64,000 nt of DNA from Epiperipatus broadwayi (Eukaryota; Onychophora; Udeonychophora; Euonychophora; Peripatidae), in the NCBI GenBank assembly GCA_028023455.1, contig JAQFVV010013333.1:90757-154756 (forward strand). Reading direction: 5' to 3'. The position numbers and the translations under genes are program-made. The notes beneath the pieces are model-generated. The model was not told the DNA's origin. It saw only the letters and a program-made list of their open reading frames with translations, and searched no databases. Shown here one piece after another: positions 22,080 to 35,062 of the stretch; position 1 is the first letter of the stretch; the number at the start of each line of letters is the position of its first letter.

Positions 22080-23240
22080 TCATTAATTATAGCTGCAGTA
22101 TATTTCGTCCTGTATCCCAAGATCCAGAAATTTCTATCTTTAAAAAGCTATTTGGAAATTTAAATTGATTTATATTCGCAATCTGATGATTTTTCAAACC
22201 AAAAGTGGTTGAAGATTTTTCTTTTACCTCTACTCACAAAATGCATCAGTTTTTTTAATATTAATCATGAAATCTAATTCTTTAAAAGGTACATTCAAAA
22301 CAATGATCATTTTTCAGATCATTCTCTGAAGTGTCAGTAATATAGAATCATTAGCAGAATCAAGAAGTTGAAGCTCTTTTTGCTTTTTAGCAGTTCAGAG
22401 TAAAAACATTACATTTAAATCTGTACAAGTTATTGAAATCCATTTATAAACTGTTCCAAAGACTGTTGTCATAAAAATTTAAACAACACTGCTGCTAATA
22501 TATATTCTTGTTCAACACCAAATTTTATTTCCAATGTCTCCCATTTCCCATCACCAATAATAATCCCATACCATTATCTAGTATAATAAGAATAAATTTC
22601 CATAAACAAATATTTCTTTTCAAATATTGCCTTCTCAATAAACTATTAAACATATTGACTTAATCAATGAAAGTAATATAATGTATAAATGAGACATTTG
22701 CTCACTTTTTTTTTTATTTACATGGGGAAAAAATCATGTTTAAACAATGACCTTAATTCTCTAAATACATAATAAATCTTGCAATTATTCATTTATGACT
22801 GAAAACAGACTATTTGACATCATTCTTGAAAATAGTTTTTCTGTAATAGATAACAATATTTCACAAAATTGCAGGTCTTTTCTATTCATTTATGACTGAA
22901 AACAGGCTGACATCAAGCTTGAAAATACTTTTGCTGTAATAGATAACAATATTTCACAAAATTACAGAAGTCTTTTCTGCCCATTTTCTTTCAATAAATT
23001 GGAAGAATAGAAGCATTCTTAAGATTAAATGGAATGATTTCATGTATCTGTATATTTCTAATCTAATAATCTTGGAACAAATATGTTAACATCATATTTT
23101 AAAACTTCATTAGTCATACCATCAACATCTGCAACATTAAAAACTGTGAATTCTTATATCACTATTCAAAGGAAGATCAAAATACTTTCTCCAATCTGTC
23201 TGAAATATTATTATTATTCATCTAAAAGAATATCATTCCC
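22080..23240 (-). mobile_element. Decayed LINE reverse transcriptase (GVDG...GCVLAPTLF type)
   Basis: Minus-strand fragments appear in RT order. VDGMTNEVLK (about 23105-23135) matches the PGVDGIPAE+LK block. ASILPIY then KKMGRKDFCNF (about 22965-23015) matches the VPIYKKKG.+.DC.NYRGISLL block. FGVEQEYILAAVLFKF (about 22490-22540) matches GVRQGC+LAP.LF. SANDSILLT (about 22340-22370) matches FADDt.L. INIKKTDAFCE (about 22225-22265) matches LxIxxKKTxVM. Stops and frameshifts abound. The lineage differs from the RTE-like copies. A 100-bp tandem duplication lies inside the RT region. Confidence 0.6.
22785..22983. repeat. Tandem duplication, about 100-bp unit, within the LINE RT
   Basis: CATTTATGACTGAAAACAG and AATAGATAACAATATTTCAC occur twice in the same order and spacing, starting near 22788 and 22888. 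The duplication covers the segment encoding the RT block after KKMGRKD. Confidence 0.75.
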
Positions 23241-23249
23241 TGGATTAAT

Positions 23250-26200
23250 AAAATTATATCACTTTTCAGGTCCATATTTTATTTTCAATGTTATGAAAAA
23301 AAGATATAAATATGATCACAATCAAATAATGACTATCTCCTTTGGTATCTTAATTAACCAATTATTCTTAAGACTTATCAGTCATAGAAAGTCTAAATCC
23401 TTATACTGCTTATGAAATTTCATTTTATTATTCACGCAAATTAAATAATGCCATATTTTCTTTTAATCGTATCTAATAATATAATCGCGAGAAAATAACT
23501 TAGTTAAAATATTTATTTTTAGTAAATTCAAAATAGAGCTATTTTTAAAAAAAAATAATGCTTCAGTAACATAACCAATTTGATAATTAAATATGTCAAT
23601 TTTAACGTGTAACAGCTATTGAAACTTAACGTGAATAGTAGTTGTTTCTAAAGAGTAAATATCAAATTTTATATTAATATGTTTGCAATGAACACTTTAA
23701 TTATGATACAACACATTTGAACACAAATTCTATCTCTTTTTTCACATAACGTTCCATTTCAATTTGCATAAAAACTATTACAAATATAAAATCATGTTAA
23801 ACATCATTCAATTCTGTATTAAATTATCTTTTATAATTCATCTCTCTTTTTTCAATAGGATGAAAATTATCCGGTTTGAAAAATTTTAAATTGTTTACTT
23901 CCAATATTTTTTTTTAACTGTTACAAATAAAATGTTATATTTTTAAAAAGAAATGCGACTATAATTTTAAATTCAGAATGTACCAGTCTATTATCTATGC
24001 AACAAACAGGTCATAAAGACTATTGTAATATTGATTCCTAACTATAATCTGTTAGATTTTGGAATAAGAACCATATAATAAAATTGATATGATGAGAAAT
24101 ATACAAGGTGAACTCATCCAATTAATAGTAACTCTTAATATATGAGTCCAAAATTTTTAGTTATGACAAAGAAAAAAAATGATAGTTATTATTGAAAGAA
24201 AAGTTTATTATTAAGGAATGTATAATTAAATTGTAATACTGAAAAAATATATAAATAATTGCTATTGTATTTAATTCAGTGGAAGTACACTACTTTTATT
24301 ATAAGAAATAAAATAGTTAATAAAAAGTTGAAACTAGTATTTCTCATTTTTATGAACTTTGTGGCACAGTAGCAGAGAGAGTCATCATTAAAACTATAAA
24401 TTAGGAATAAATCTCAATCAATAATAAAATTAATAATTATTATTTAGTTATGGGTATTCCTATATAAATTTGTGGATACAAATATATTTTTCTAGTTAAG
24501 AAAGTCTCCTGACTTGTCTACTAGACCCACATTAAATTTATCATTTTGATAATTACACTTAAGAGTACTTTATTTCTATATGTTCTAAAGACATAAATGT
24601 TTTGACTGCTGATCATTTTACCAAAATGAATTTTGATCATGTTAATGAGCCATCGTTGGAAATCATTTGAAAATTGTTGTAAACTCATCAAACTACCACT
24701 GATTAAAAAGTTTAAAATATTACATACAGTTTGTAGTAAATATTTTGCATGAATTTGCTATGATAATTCTATAGAAGTTACATTCAATGAATATTCCACA
24801 AATTGCACTGCATTATAGACAGACATGATATGCATACTCTTCCTCAAATTTATTGTGAGGGTGCCTTATTTACTTAAGAGTTCTTTGGTATAATATCATT
24901 GAGAATCCTTTTTATTAAATAAAAATCATTTATGTTCAAATACAATTTAAAATAATGCAAAAATCTCATTGTAAATTAACTCACAAAATTATTATTTAAA
25001 TTCATATTATAGATATGGCAATTGAAAGTGATTTAGAATTTTTTTAAAAAAGCTCATTTTTGTACAAACATTTAAAAAATTCAAATCTTTACATTTTTGA
25101 TATTATTTTTTTAAAATAGTACAAATTTCTACACTAGTATAATAAGGATGAAATAATTCTATGACCAGATTAATATTTTCAGTGATTTTGTTTTCAATTC
25201 TTTCTATATGTTAAGTCAGTATATTTAATATGTTGATAAAAATAATTATACTGATATTAAAAACAATTAATTATATCTTTTTATAGTATTGTTATGAATC
25301 AACTTGGTCTTGATTGTTTTTATTAATATGAAAATATATCATTTTCAGAATTAGATATGTTCTGTTTAATATTATTATTAAAATGTGAATTGGATTTGTA
25401 ATTTTTGTAACTACTATTATTCCTTACTGTTTGTTTGGTTATATTCATTGTTTTTATCATCAATAAACTTTTTTTCAAAAAAAATAATTTTTACACACTT
25501 GTAACTTTTAATATTTTGGATATTGTTATAATATCAATTTTTATTCCAAATTATAAAAATGCTTTATTACATTAACTCTCCTATATTTAGGATTCCAGTT
25601 CCTATTCATTTTCTGATAAATTATTTTCCTTCTTTGAATTCAAAAACATAAATGTAATTGCAGTTCACTAAATCGCCAGACTTAAAAAGAACTTCCATAT
25701 TATCAAAAAATTAATTACCTTATTAATTTCTCTTCATATTTCAAAAAAACTCTTATTAAAAATATATACTGTTTTATAATATAACCATCTACATTTTACT
25801 GTTTAAATTCTCTAATAATGGTTTTAAAAACTAATTTAGCATTACTCATATTAATACTTATTTTTAACTTTATTCCCATTAAGAGCATTCAGTTTCCAAT
25901 ATGTTTCAATAATTTTGATATTCAACAATAATACATTATATTAGTTGTAATAAAATAACCACGATATTTTTAGAGATTTAAACATGAAACCAAAATCCAG
26001 GAATAAGAATATTGAGAAAAAAAATTAACTTCAATTTCCAAATTAGAAAGAACCGTAACACTTCAGGATATGGTAGTTCATTACAACAATTTTTCTTGAT
26101 AGTAATACGAATCTGATTTTAAATTAATTTTACCTATGAAAATTTTTTGATAAAATAGTATTTCTTCTGTACCATCTATCCATTATAACATTAGTCCAAT

Positions 26201-27390
26201 AATTTCAAAATCAGAAACTAAAACCCAGAAGTTACTCCAAGATCTTACATGACGTATTATTAATTCCACTAACAATATTTTAGTTAAAGGAATTGATGTT
26301 TGTATGAGCGCATGCAATAAAAAATTCACAAAAGTTATTTTATTGGTAAAAGTTTGTGCTTGCATATATATGACTACATTTACAAAATATAGGCTGCAAC
26401 TATATGTGTGTGTATATATATATAAGATTTAAAAATAAACTTCATAATGAAGTTTTATGCAAAGTTAATGAAAACCCGAAGTCTAAAATTTTATATAAAA
26501 TAATACAAATCGTTTATTCTTTCTTAACCTGTGGTCTATTATCTCCTATGAACTATGTGATGTACTTACAAAAGGCTTGAAAAAATTTCTTGATGTTTTA
26601 TAGATAAGTATTCAGACATCATAGTAATCATTATTTTAAATTGTATGAAATCATTCCAATAAAAAATATTATTATAAAAGTATACATTTACTTATTTTTT
26701 TCCTTCTTTCCATATTTGAAAATTTTTAATGAGCAATATTAATCAAATTTTTAATTGACTTTGATTTTAAATTTTGAGTTAAATCTCCACTTCTCTCTTA
26801 GATGTTCCTGAACATTTGCTAAATTTATTTTAAAAGAAATCTAATTTTGCATCACTAAATACTTTAAGGAAGCAGTATAAAAATAATGACTAAAAAGACC
26901 ATAACATGAAAAACATTTAAAAAAATTAATGTAAATAACAATAAAAGCATATTAACAGAATATAAATAAAAGCCATATTATATAATTCATTCAATATAAA
27001 AGAATAATTAACAATTATATTTTTATAACAAATTTTGCAATATTTATCTGTGTGTGTATATATATACAAACACTAAGGATAAAAATGTAATCATTCAATT
27101 AACTATTTCTATCAATTACATTTTTCTGCGATATTTCAACAGCAATAAAAGAAGAATCGATTAGTTTTATCATTGGAATGGATCATAGTAATATTTTCAT
27201 TTTTTTCTCATAATGCTGTTATAAATTTTTCATTGTCTGAAAGCCAATATTATTAACAAAAATTTACAGTAAAAAAGGTTTTAATTAAAAAGATAATTAA
27301 AAACATTTTATAACAGTATTTTATTATATAATGAAAAATATATAATTTTTCAAAAGTAATCAAACCACACTGCTCTTAAATGTAGATATT
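23250..27390. other. A+T-rich stretch, no coding feature recognised
   Basis: A 110-codon open frame at 23083-23415 is composition-driven and overlaps LINE debris on the other strand. Microsatellites (TG)n(TA)n occur near 26404-26424 and 27050-27065. A local cluster of CpG dinucleotides at 23430-23760 is listed separately. Confidence 0.5.
23430..23760. promoter_or_regulatory. Local CpG cluster with a near-CGCG element; speculative promoter
   Basis: At least seven CpGs fall within about 330 bp, while the preceding 650 bp has none that I can see. They include AATCGCGAGA at 23483-23492, matching 8 of 10 positions of the CGCG/BANP element TCTCGCGAGA. The 5' non-coding exon of the BANP-like gene must lie on this side of 14267, so an unmethylated promoter here is conceivable. 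No TATA box, initiator or donor was confirmed. Confidence 0.2.
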
Positions 27391-27399
27391 TTAATTTCT

Positions 27400-28870
27400 C
27401 TACTTTGATGGCATAACTTACTTCCTAAACAGTAATACTAAACCATGATCTGACTGACTTGCAGATTTGACATACTTTTCATAAATGGTTGCATACTATA
27501 ATTTATGATTTTGCAGTCAGTGGATCAACATTCATAAGATTGACCTTGATTGCCTGAAAATTTCTTATTTAGAAAATTCTCAACTTTCTAACAAATCTGC
27601 AAGCTTTACTTGAATTCGGAACTCGAGTCATAAAATTACTACAAATGATGTAATCACTACATTACAATGCTCTTCAATCTACTTCTTTCTTCTATTACTC
27701 GCTTACTTTCAACAACAAAAAAGGCTGGTTGGTACATTTAAGTACTTCAAAACTAATTCTCTCAAATAAGAAAATGACTCCTACCACAAAAAAGTGAAAT
27801 AAATTTTTAGGCTGTCATAATAAATTCAAAGAATAATACATTTTTTCTTTGTGTGCAAACTTGTAGATAATGCTTGTTCTGTTCTTTTTAAAGTTCATGT
27901 AATACAATTGGGTCTTTGTTATTCACATTTTTAGAAAATATTAATATATCAAACAATCTTGAAAAAGTTTTGATCAATTTAAATCCCTGATCTTTTAGAG
28001 AGCTAGAAAACATAACATTATGTAGATGTCATATTTTCCAAAGCTTCTAACATGTAGTCCTTTCTTTTGAAATCAATATCATTTTTCTGAAAATTCATCT
28101 TACATTTTCAATTTAATGAAGATGTGTTTTTGCATCAAATGTATAATTTGAGATTGCATTAGATATCAATGCATAATTTGAAGAGAATGATTGAATAATT
28201 TCTTTACTTGAATAATTCTAATTAAATAACTTTTCAACTAGATCCCATTAGTGAGAATTTAATGAAAGAATGTTGGTAACCACAACTATAAAAGTGCTTC
28301 TGTTATTTTTGGATTATCTTTCTAGAAAATTATACATTGAATTCCAACTAAGATATTTAAGCTTCTTAAAACTTAATTGATCATATTTTCTATCAATTTC
28401 TTAACTATAAACATACAGTATTTGAAATATTTTATATCTCTATTGATTGCAAGAATATTTTAACAACTTGATGAGCAAACATAAATTTATTTAATGAAAG
28501 TTGTAATAAATGTATAAAGCATGATTGTAACTTTAATTGATAATTAATGCCAATTATTAAATATGTTCCAGAGTCTCACAATACTAAAAAGATATTATTT
28601 TTGTTTATCTGTTTAGGGATTATTCATCTTTGTAACAACCTAGCAAAAAAGAAAGTTATTTACTGTCAAAAGTTTTATAAATCAATTTCAAAAAATGAAT
28701 AATTAGTTGCAATAGTTATAAAAAGAAATGCAATTAACTTTACCAAGATATATTTGAATTTATATTTTCACTTTTGAAATTCATAATCAATATTTTTAAC
28801 TTAAAAGGCAATAATTATGACAAATCTTTATTATCAAAAGGAATTCAAAGATGACAATCAAAAAATGCTT
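27400..28870 (-). pseudogene. Decayed hAT-family transposase
   Basis: Minus-strand reading gives CFIHLLQLSLNKF (about 28488-28530), matching the hAT block C.AH.LQL.+...L. After about 110 bp it gives SWNSMYNFLERIIQK (about 28310-28360), matching the diagnostic TRWNST+.MLER hAT block. The order and spacing are as expected (about 55 codons apart). A downstream stretch to about 27900 may hold the dimerisation region but is too decayed to align. Frameshifts and stops are present, and no terminal inverted repeats were located. It is distinct from the better preserved hAT at 57909-61504. Confidence 0.55.
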
Positions 28871-28879
28871 TTGGCCTTA

Positions 28880-29399
28880 TATTAATAGTGAGATTTATGT
28901 ACCTTTCCTTTCCAATTTATTTTAAACATTTTTTTTTTTTATTATTTAAAGTTTTTAAAATGCACCATTAGTTAAATGTAAATATTTTACCTATCCCCCC
29001 TCCCCCACCTGATATGTAGTCATTGTTTAAATTGTAAATGCAAAAAATTTATCTTTGGACATATCTTAAAAATATTTCTATTTAATAACTTGATACTATA
29101 CTTTACAGAGATTACTGTAAATATGTATATTCATTAATCATTTCCTTACAGATATAACACCTATAATTTGTTCTCTCTTTTTTTCATAAAAAACAAATCA
29201 CAATAACATAAATCTGTTCTTTAAATAATAGTTACCGATAATAATTAAAAAATGTAAAATTAAAACATATAAATATCAACTTCCATAAAAGATAGATAAT
29301 TATTAATACACTTATTAAATAACTAAATAAACTACATATCTACTAAAAATCACCTAAAAAAAAAAAAAAAAAGTCAATTCACAATGCAAAAAGTACTTT
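28880..29399. other. A+T-rich spacer with poly-A and poly-C tracts
   Basis: No gene recognised. It contains a CCCCCCTCCCCC tract near 28997 and long A runs at about 29356-29372. Confidence 0.5.
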
Positions 29400-30260
29400 A
29401 CAAAGTGCAAAAAAAAAAAAAAAAAAAACTGCTGCCATCTCAATCAAAAAATTACAAGCACACCCCAGTAGCAATGGATAAGGATTACACTCAATACAAA
29501 TATTTAGAGTACAAAAGAGAGTTAATCTTTTGTCATCTATGGAAAAAAATCTAACTTAAATTGAAACAATAATTAATGTACTACCAACAGATAAACCTCC
29601 TCCAAATTCAAAACATTGGGCAACAATTCTTAAACCGATAATATCCACAAGTCTTAAAACAGAATTTTATCAAGGAAAATGCAATTATTGGAAAAACTCA
29701 CAGTACATTATTTCCAAACACAGGCAATACAAGCATCTTATCAGTGCTGGGGATTAACAACAAAAACCCCTGTGAAGATTCAAGCACTGGACATTTGAAC
29801 CTAAATACTTTGATTTTCTCATAAAATTAAACATGGGTCCAATGCCAATATTCATTTCCTTAAACACAAAAGATTTTATAATAACATGGATGCTATGTGT
29901 GAACTATGTCACAAAAAGAAGAGGATCAAAGTCATTTTCTATTTAAATGCAACACTCTAGAACCTACCAGAACTAATATAAATACAATACATATTAAAAA
30001 GAACAGCAACATTCACTCACTCATACAATCATTCTCAAATGCAAACTTTGGCAGAAATCCATATTATTACATTTAAACTCTATGCACTATGGTGCACAAG
30101 TTGTTTTTTTTCTCTACAATGATAACAGTAGAAGCCACTTAAATAATTTCAAAGATAAATTAGAAATAATCAGAATAATAAGACAAAAAAATCTCTCCTC
30201 CAGATATTTGTGAAACATCTTGGTCACTAATATGACAGATATTCAATTTGTAATGAGCAT
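29400..30260 (+). mobile_element. LINE ORF2 C-terminal fragment (zinc-knuckle type), frameshifted
   Basis: Plus-strand frames give FLIKLNMGPMPIF (about 29817-29856), then MLCVNYV/CELCHKK (about 29888-29920), then EDQSHFLFKCNTLEPTR (about 29932-29972) after a frameshift. Together they match the LINE C-terminal block: RTG..P....L......C.LC...ED..HFLF+C..LE..R. A further IHSLIQSFSNANFGRNPYY segment follows in frame. It is a dead copy whose lineage differs from the RTE-like elements. It begins shortly after an 18-bp A tract, but the 5' boundary is not defined. Confidence 0.5.
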
Positions 30261-30264
30261 TTCT

Positions 30265-31290
30265 TGTCAAGACTATTTCTGTTGTCTGATTCCATTTTTG
30301 ATATTTTCTGAAGATATAAAATATATTGCTTGCAAAATCTAAATGATTTAAGAGCAGAAAAAAATGAAAAGTAAAATTTTACATCTATAACCATATTTGA
30401 ACCTTAATGCATCTCTAAGTTTACATTCTAGGTGATGCAAACAATTAAAATAATTAGTAGAGATAAAGAGTTACTATTTGGAATAATAAATTATAACAAT
30501 TATTATTTTCCTTTATGTTATAAACAGTAACTAAAAAAACATTATGACTTGAAATAATGAGAATTTTAAAGTTAAAGGCAATAATGGGGTGAAAACTAAT
30601 AAGAAACAAATATGATTAAATATTACTTTTAAAAAATATAGATATGTATATCCTGAATTTGTATTTGTAACCATTAATCAATTTAACAAGACTTTATGTA
30701 ATTGGTTTATCTTCTAATAAAGTTCCTTTGAAACTAAAAAAAGTACCAGACAATGAACATTAAATAGGAAGCTTGTTTACAGTTTTAATTTTACACAACT
30801 ATTAAATTATTATACTTCATAACTCATCATTAGTTGTCATTGCTAAATAAATATGGTTATTCAAATTCCAAAAGAGAGACAAAGAATAAAAAATTAAAAA
30901 TAAAATTATATTTTCAAATCCATGATTTAGAAATGCATGTGCATATCCCATTGCTGATCCTTTAATCTGTTTGACAACTTACAATGTCATCTTTTAATTT
31001 TTCCGGCAGCAAATTTTTGTTTTTGAGAGTTCCCAATCTCATTTAATTGTAGCTCTCCATTTCATTCTGACATCAACTACGTAATAACAATGAAAAAAAT
31101 TAACATACCACGTCTCTTTAAAGAGTATTTGAAGTTTTTATAATATAAACAAAGCTGTCCCATATAATCTATGGTCAAATTCACCTTAAAATATTAAGAA
31201 GTCTGTTCTGTTCATTTGCTTTATCTTTTCAATACAGAAATGTTTTTTTACAATAATAGACTCAATAGCAACATATATATATATATATAT
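30265..31290. other. A+T-rich stretch ending in a (TA)n run
   Basis: Nothing coding recognised. The TA microsatellite at about 31273-31290 directly abuts the LTR-like block. Confidence 0.5.
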
Positions 31291-33105
31291 TGTAACGGAA
31301 ACACGGTGATCGAAAGACCTTCCCTTTTATTTATATATAATATGGATTCTTAAATTCAAAATCATCCACTTTCCGTTACGGCAAGCAGAGAGAACATATG
31401 CACATAAATGAATCTATATCCGTACTTGACAGAACCTGTGACCATATGGATATTGCCCCAGGTTATCTTTCCGGTCAAATGTCTCTCGACTGCTGTAATT
31501 ATTAAAGAATTACAGCGCTTGGATAATTTATAAAATTAAATGGGATCAAGAATACTGCACCACTAGCCTCACGTGTTACTTAGAGCTCAAAATGGAGTAT
31601 TAATTATTAACCCAAACCCCTCCGGATATATTAACTGTCTGGAATGGCGAAGAACGAGACAAAACATAAAATAATTAAGGAATATTTAATATAATAAATA
31701 AAACAACAAAAAAGAAATCAATTGAAATATTTACATACAATAAAAAAATCATTGGATATAATGCTACGATTAAATGTATGGTTTAAATCCTACAAATGAT
31801 TATAATCTACGAAAATAAATTATCCATTTATAGTCATCATTCCAAATATTAGAAAGAGTTTAATTATTGTCTATATCATTAATATCTGGAATTTGCAATT
31901 GCTTTAAATCAAAAGTATGTGCACATATGTTCTATACAGGTGTGATAAGTAATTTACCTAGGTTTTTCTTCATCTCCGATATGAGTTAAGGTACTGCTGA
32001 CAATCACGTGGAATTCCTCCACTTCTTTAGCAGGGAATGGTCGCTCTTAGATTGGACTCGGTTTGTGGAATTTCTTATTCATAGTGACTTCTCCGTACTA
32101 GGACATCAAGGGCATGGCAGGCAGATCATCAGGCAGGTGCTACATTGGCAGTTGTTACATGGCGAAGGTGACCGTTCAAGCGTGGTGGTTCTGAATCGGT
32201 CAGTGATCGTAATGGCCCTTAGCCATACATTCTTGAAGCTTCACTTATGTTGTAAATCATTTTCCTGTTCATACAGTGTTCAGTTTCTATGTGGAAGGTC
32301 TTTCCACTCAGCTTCTGGGTTTTTTCTTTTAAAAATTTAAAGGATTTTCATGTCTGTTTTCTACTCTATTCTAATCTGCCTATTATAAGAGCAGTGTCCT
32401 CACCGAAGTCTCTATGTGAACTGTCCTTTTAGACTTAATTTAATGTCTTTTTTCCAAATTCTTTCATTATCTTGATCTTTTTGTTTGTAGCTTTCCATTC
32501 ACACCTTTCACTCTAAGACACCTTCAGCAACTTATACAAATTTACTTTTTCATACAATTTCGTAGCAATATTTTACATTTATTTCTTATTTATTTTATTT
32601 TCCTTTTAATAAAATAAAATTTTAACAAAATTATTTTCATTTGACATGCATTAAATATTGCTGTCTTTATACATACTTTCACACATGCATTTCATTTTTT
32701 CGTCAAAATGTGTACTTTTATGGAATAGATCTTTATCTTTTGTCATGTTTTAAATTCTATTTTAATCTTATTTAAACTCCTCAAATTTTTACTTTTTCTT
32801 ATAAATCATTTTTTAGTTCCTATTTCGTTCACATTTCCTTTCTCACTTTTGATTTTAAGCCAAATATACAATTTCAATATTTTCTAACTTTACCTCTTAT
32901 ATTTTCAAAATATACACTTTGGAGGGTAAAAGATAAGAATCTTGTCCGATTCATTATGGTAATAAATTACGACCTTATCTTTCTTCATTGGTTAGATTCT
33001 TTTATTTGTTTTTTTTTTTTCTATTTCAAAAAGAAAACTACAATATTTAATATTATTTAATATTAAATATATACATGTGGGATCGCAGTATGTGCAATCA
33101 TCACA
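31291..33105. mobile_element. LTR-like block (TGTAACGG...CA), candidate solo LTR
   Basis: A GC-richer, CpG-containing block. It begins TGTAACGGAAAC, a start typical of Gypsy/BEL-type LTRs, immediately after ATATAT. A matching end, GTGCAATCATCACA, is followed by ATATAT, giving a TG...CA element of 1815 bp with a possible 4-6 bp duplication. The flank is a TA repeat, so that duplication is weak evidence. A short hairpin pairs TGTAACGGAAA (31291-31301) with TTTCCGTTAC (31370-31379). The region 32000-32340 is open for 110 codons, but the product matches no family I know. No RT, protease or integrase was seen and no second LTR. Confidence 0.35.
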
Positions 33106-33149
33106 ATATATATAATTCAAATAAAATATCCATTATTTAATAAATATTG

Positions 33150-33607
33150 TAATACTAATAAAAATATTAATATTGATTAATATAACAGTAATTAACCATT
33201 ATATACAATCCTACAATTCATAGAAGTACATTCAGTTAATTACTTACCTCTCTTCAACTGCCCTTTAATTAAAAATATATATCTAATGGAAGCAAATATC
33301 ATCAAGTCAAATCCCAAGATTCTCAAATTTTAACGTTAGCAGCTTGCCAATTAATTATACACATTTTATTTCTATTAAGGAGGAGATTTTTATAAACGGA
33401 AATAAAATGTATATTTGACAAGCTGCTAAAGTTAAAATTCAGTAATCTTGAGATATGATTTGATGACATTCTGTCACATATATTTTTTTTTAATTAAAAG
33501 CAGTTGAAGAAGATTAAGTAATTAATGAAAGTACTTCAGTAAATTGTAAGAATGTGAATAATAGTTACTTATCATTACATTTATTACTATTAATATTTGT
33601 ATTAGTG
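33150..33607. mobile_element. Palindromic (foldback) element, about 460 bp
   Basis: Arms of about 220 bp meet at a short centre near 33378. The left arm has CTTCAACTGCC, ATCATCAAGTCAAATC, CAAGATTCT and TTAGCAGCTTG. The reverse-complemented right arm has CTTCAACTGC, GTCATCAAATCATATC, CAAGATTAC and TTAGCAGCTTG in the same order. The arms are diverged, so the element is old. No coding potential and no tRNA-like box were found, and the target duplication is unclear in the A+T-rich flanks. Confidence 0.7.
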
Positions 33608-34794
33608 TGTATATATATTAAAATGTTATCATATTTTAGAATCTTATAGAGTATATTAGAATTTATGTTGATAAGGGATTCACATTTCAGTTTTACATAA
33701 TAAATTAATCAAAAACAATCCTATATACAATTGCTTTAATTGATAAAATACTTTAAAAGATTATGCGTTTTGTCACTATGACAACATTTTGTAACATTCA
33801 AGTCTGTCTTTCTACCTAAAAAGTAACAAAGATATTTATTCATATTTTCAAGTTGATGACTATACAGGTTTAAATTGCTGAAAAATTTTATTTCATCATT
33901 GACTGCTAAATTAAAATTTTTAATGTTGTATTTAAAATATTAAGAACATTCTGTAGATCATCCTTTGAAATGGCAAGAATAGCACAAAGATGAGAATAAT
34001 GAAAATCTAAAACCCAACAAGATAACTTATGTTTGCTTGAATCAGTTCAAATTACAACTTTATGCAATACTTTACACTGTAACATAAATATAAATTTGTT
34101 AAAGACAGAATGATCTATTATATTTATTGCAGGATTTTAAATAAAAATAAAATCATTTGAAAAAAAAAAATTCCAATAATTTTCTTTAACAAAGTTGTTT
34201 TTATATTATTTAATATGTTAAAATAATCAATAAACTTTTTTTTAATTAAGCCATAACATGTTAAAGTCATTCCAATGGCTAAACAATTTTTCTTTAAAAC
34301 TCTTTTTTAACAATAATATTAAAATTTTTAAATTTCAATTGAAAAAAAAACCAGGCAAACGTTTTAGTCTCATTGAACATCCTTAGACCTTCTGAACAAT
34401 AATTCAACTATGCTACAAATATATAAGGTCTTTGTCTTTTTAAAATCATAATTAAGTTATAAAACTTTTTTTTTCAATAATAAAAACAAGCAATCATATG
34501 TCTTTAATATTGTAATTATTTCTTAGTTTTATCAATTTGGTCAATTAAACCGCTTTAAGTAGTTCATACTATTCAAAAATTAAGTTTTTAACTTTTTGAA
34601 TGTTTTTATAACTTCTTTTAATTTCCAAATAATATGGCAATAAAGCTAGTATATAAATTCCAGTTAATCATTTACAACATATGCCTTTTTAATTATTTTA
34701 ATAAATATCTACTTTTTTAACATAAATTTTCTGTAAGTTAATAAAATATTGAAAGGTGTACAATATATTTCATATCAAATTATAAAAGTATATA
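33608..34794. other. A+T-rich stretch, nothing recognised
   Basis: No exon, RNA or element motif recognised. Confidence 0.5.
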
Positions 34795-34801
34795 TCTTTT
34801 A

Positions 34802-35062
34802 GGTACTTATGTATTAGGCCTGCTGCCCATGTTTGTGATGGCAGACTACCATACTTTTCTCCAGTGGGAGGAGGGGGAGGGTGTTTACGATGGCAGAATG
34901 CCATATTAAAAAGTCAAATTTTTAACAACACAAAAACTATAAATGTGTACACAAAAATAATAAACCCATAACAATATTAAATAAAAACAAATACTTAAGA
35001 CTTTTTTAATATGGCATTCTGCCATGGCAAACACGGGCAGCAGGTCCAACACATAAATACCC
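34802..35062. mobile_element. Inverted-repeat MITE-like element, GGTACTT family, copy B
   Basis: The left end GGTACTTATGTATTAGGCC and the reverse-complemented right end GGTATTTATGTGTTGGACC begin arms that pair for about 45 bp (CTGCTGCCCATGTTTG against CTGCTGCCCGTGTTTG). They pair again at an inner GACTTTTTTAATATGGC/GCCATATTAAAAAGTC block. TCTTTTA occurs at 34795-34801 and 35063-35069, a plausible 7-bp target duplication. The family is shared with 16766-17041. Non-coding, 261 bp. Confidence 0.75.

Noticed and set aside
23083-23415. 110-codon plus-strand open frame
   Set aside because: It overlaps minus-strand LINE reverse-transcriptase debris, has biased Ile/Lys/Tyr composition and no recognisable domain.
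32008-32340. 110-codon open frame in a GC-richer segment, considered as a gene
   Set aside because: The predicted protein shows no family signature, and the segment lies inside the LTR-like block. Lower A+T content alone lengthens open frames.
34340-34440. Possible Tc1/mariner transposase scrap
   Set aside because: No frame gave the expected D,D34-36D/E blocks and no TA-flanked inverted ends were visible.
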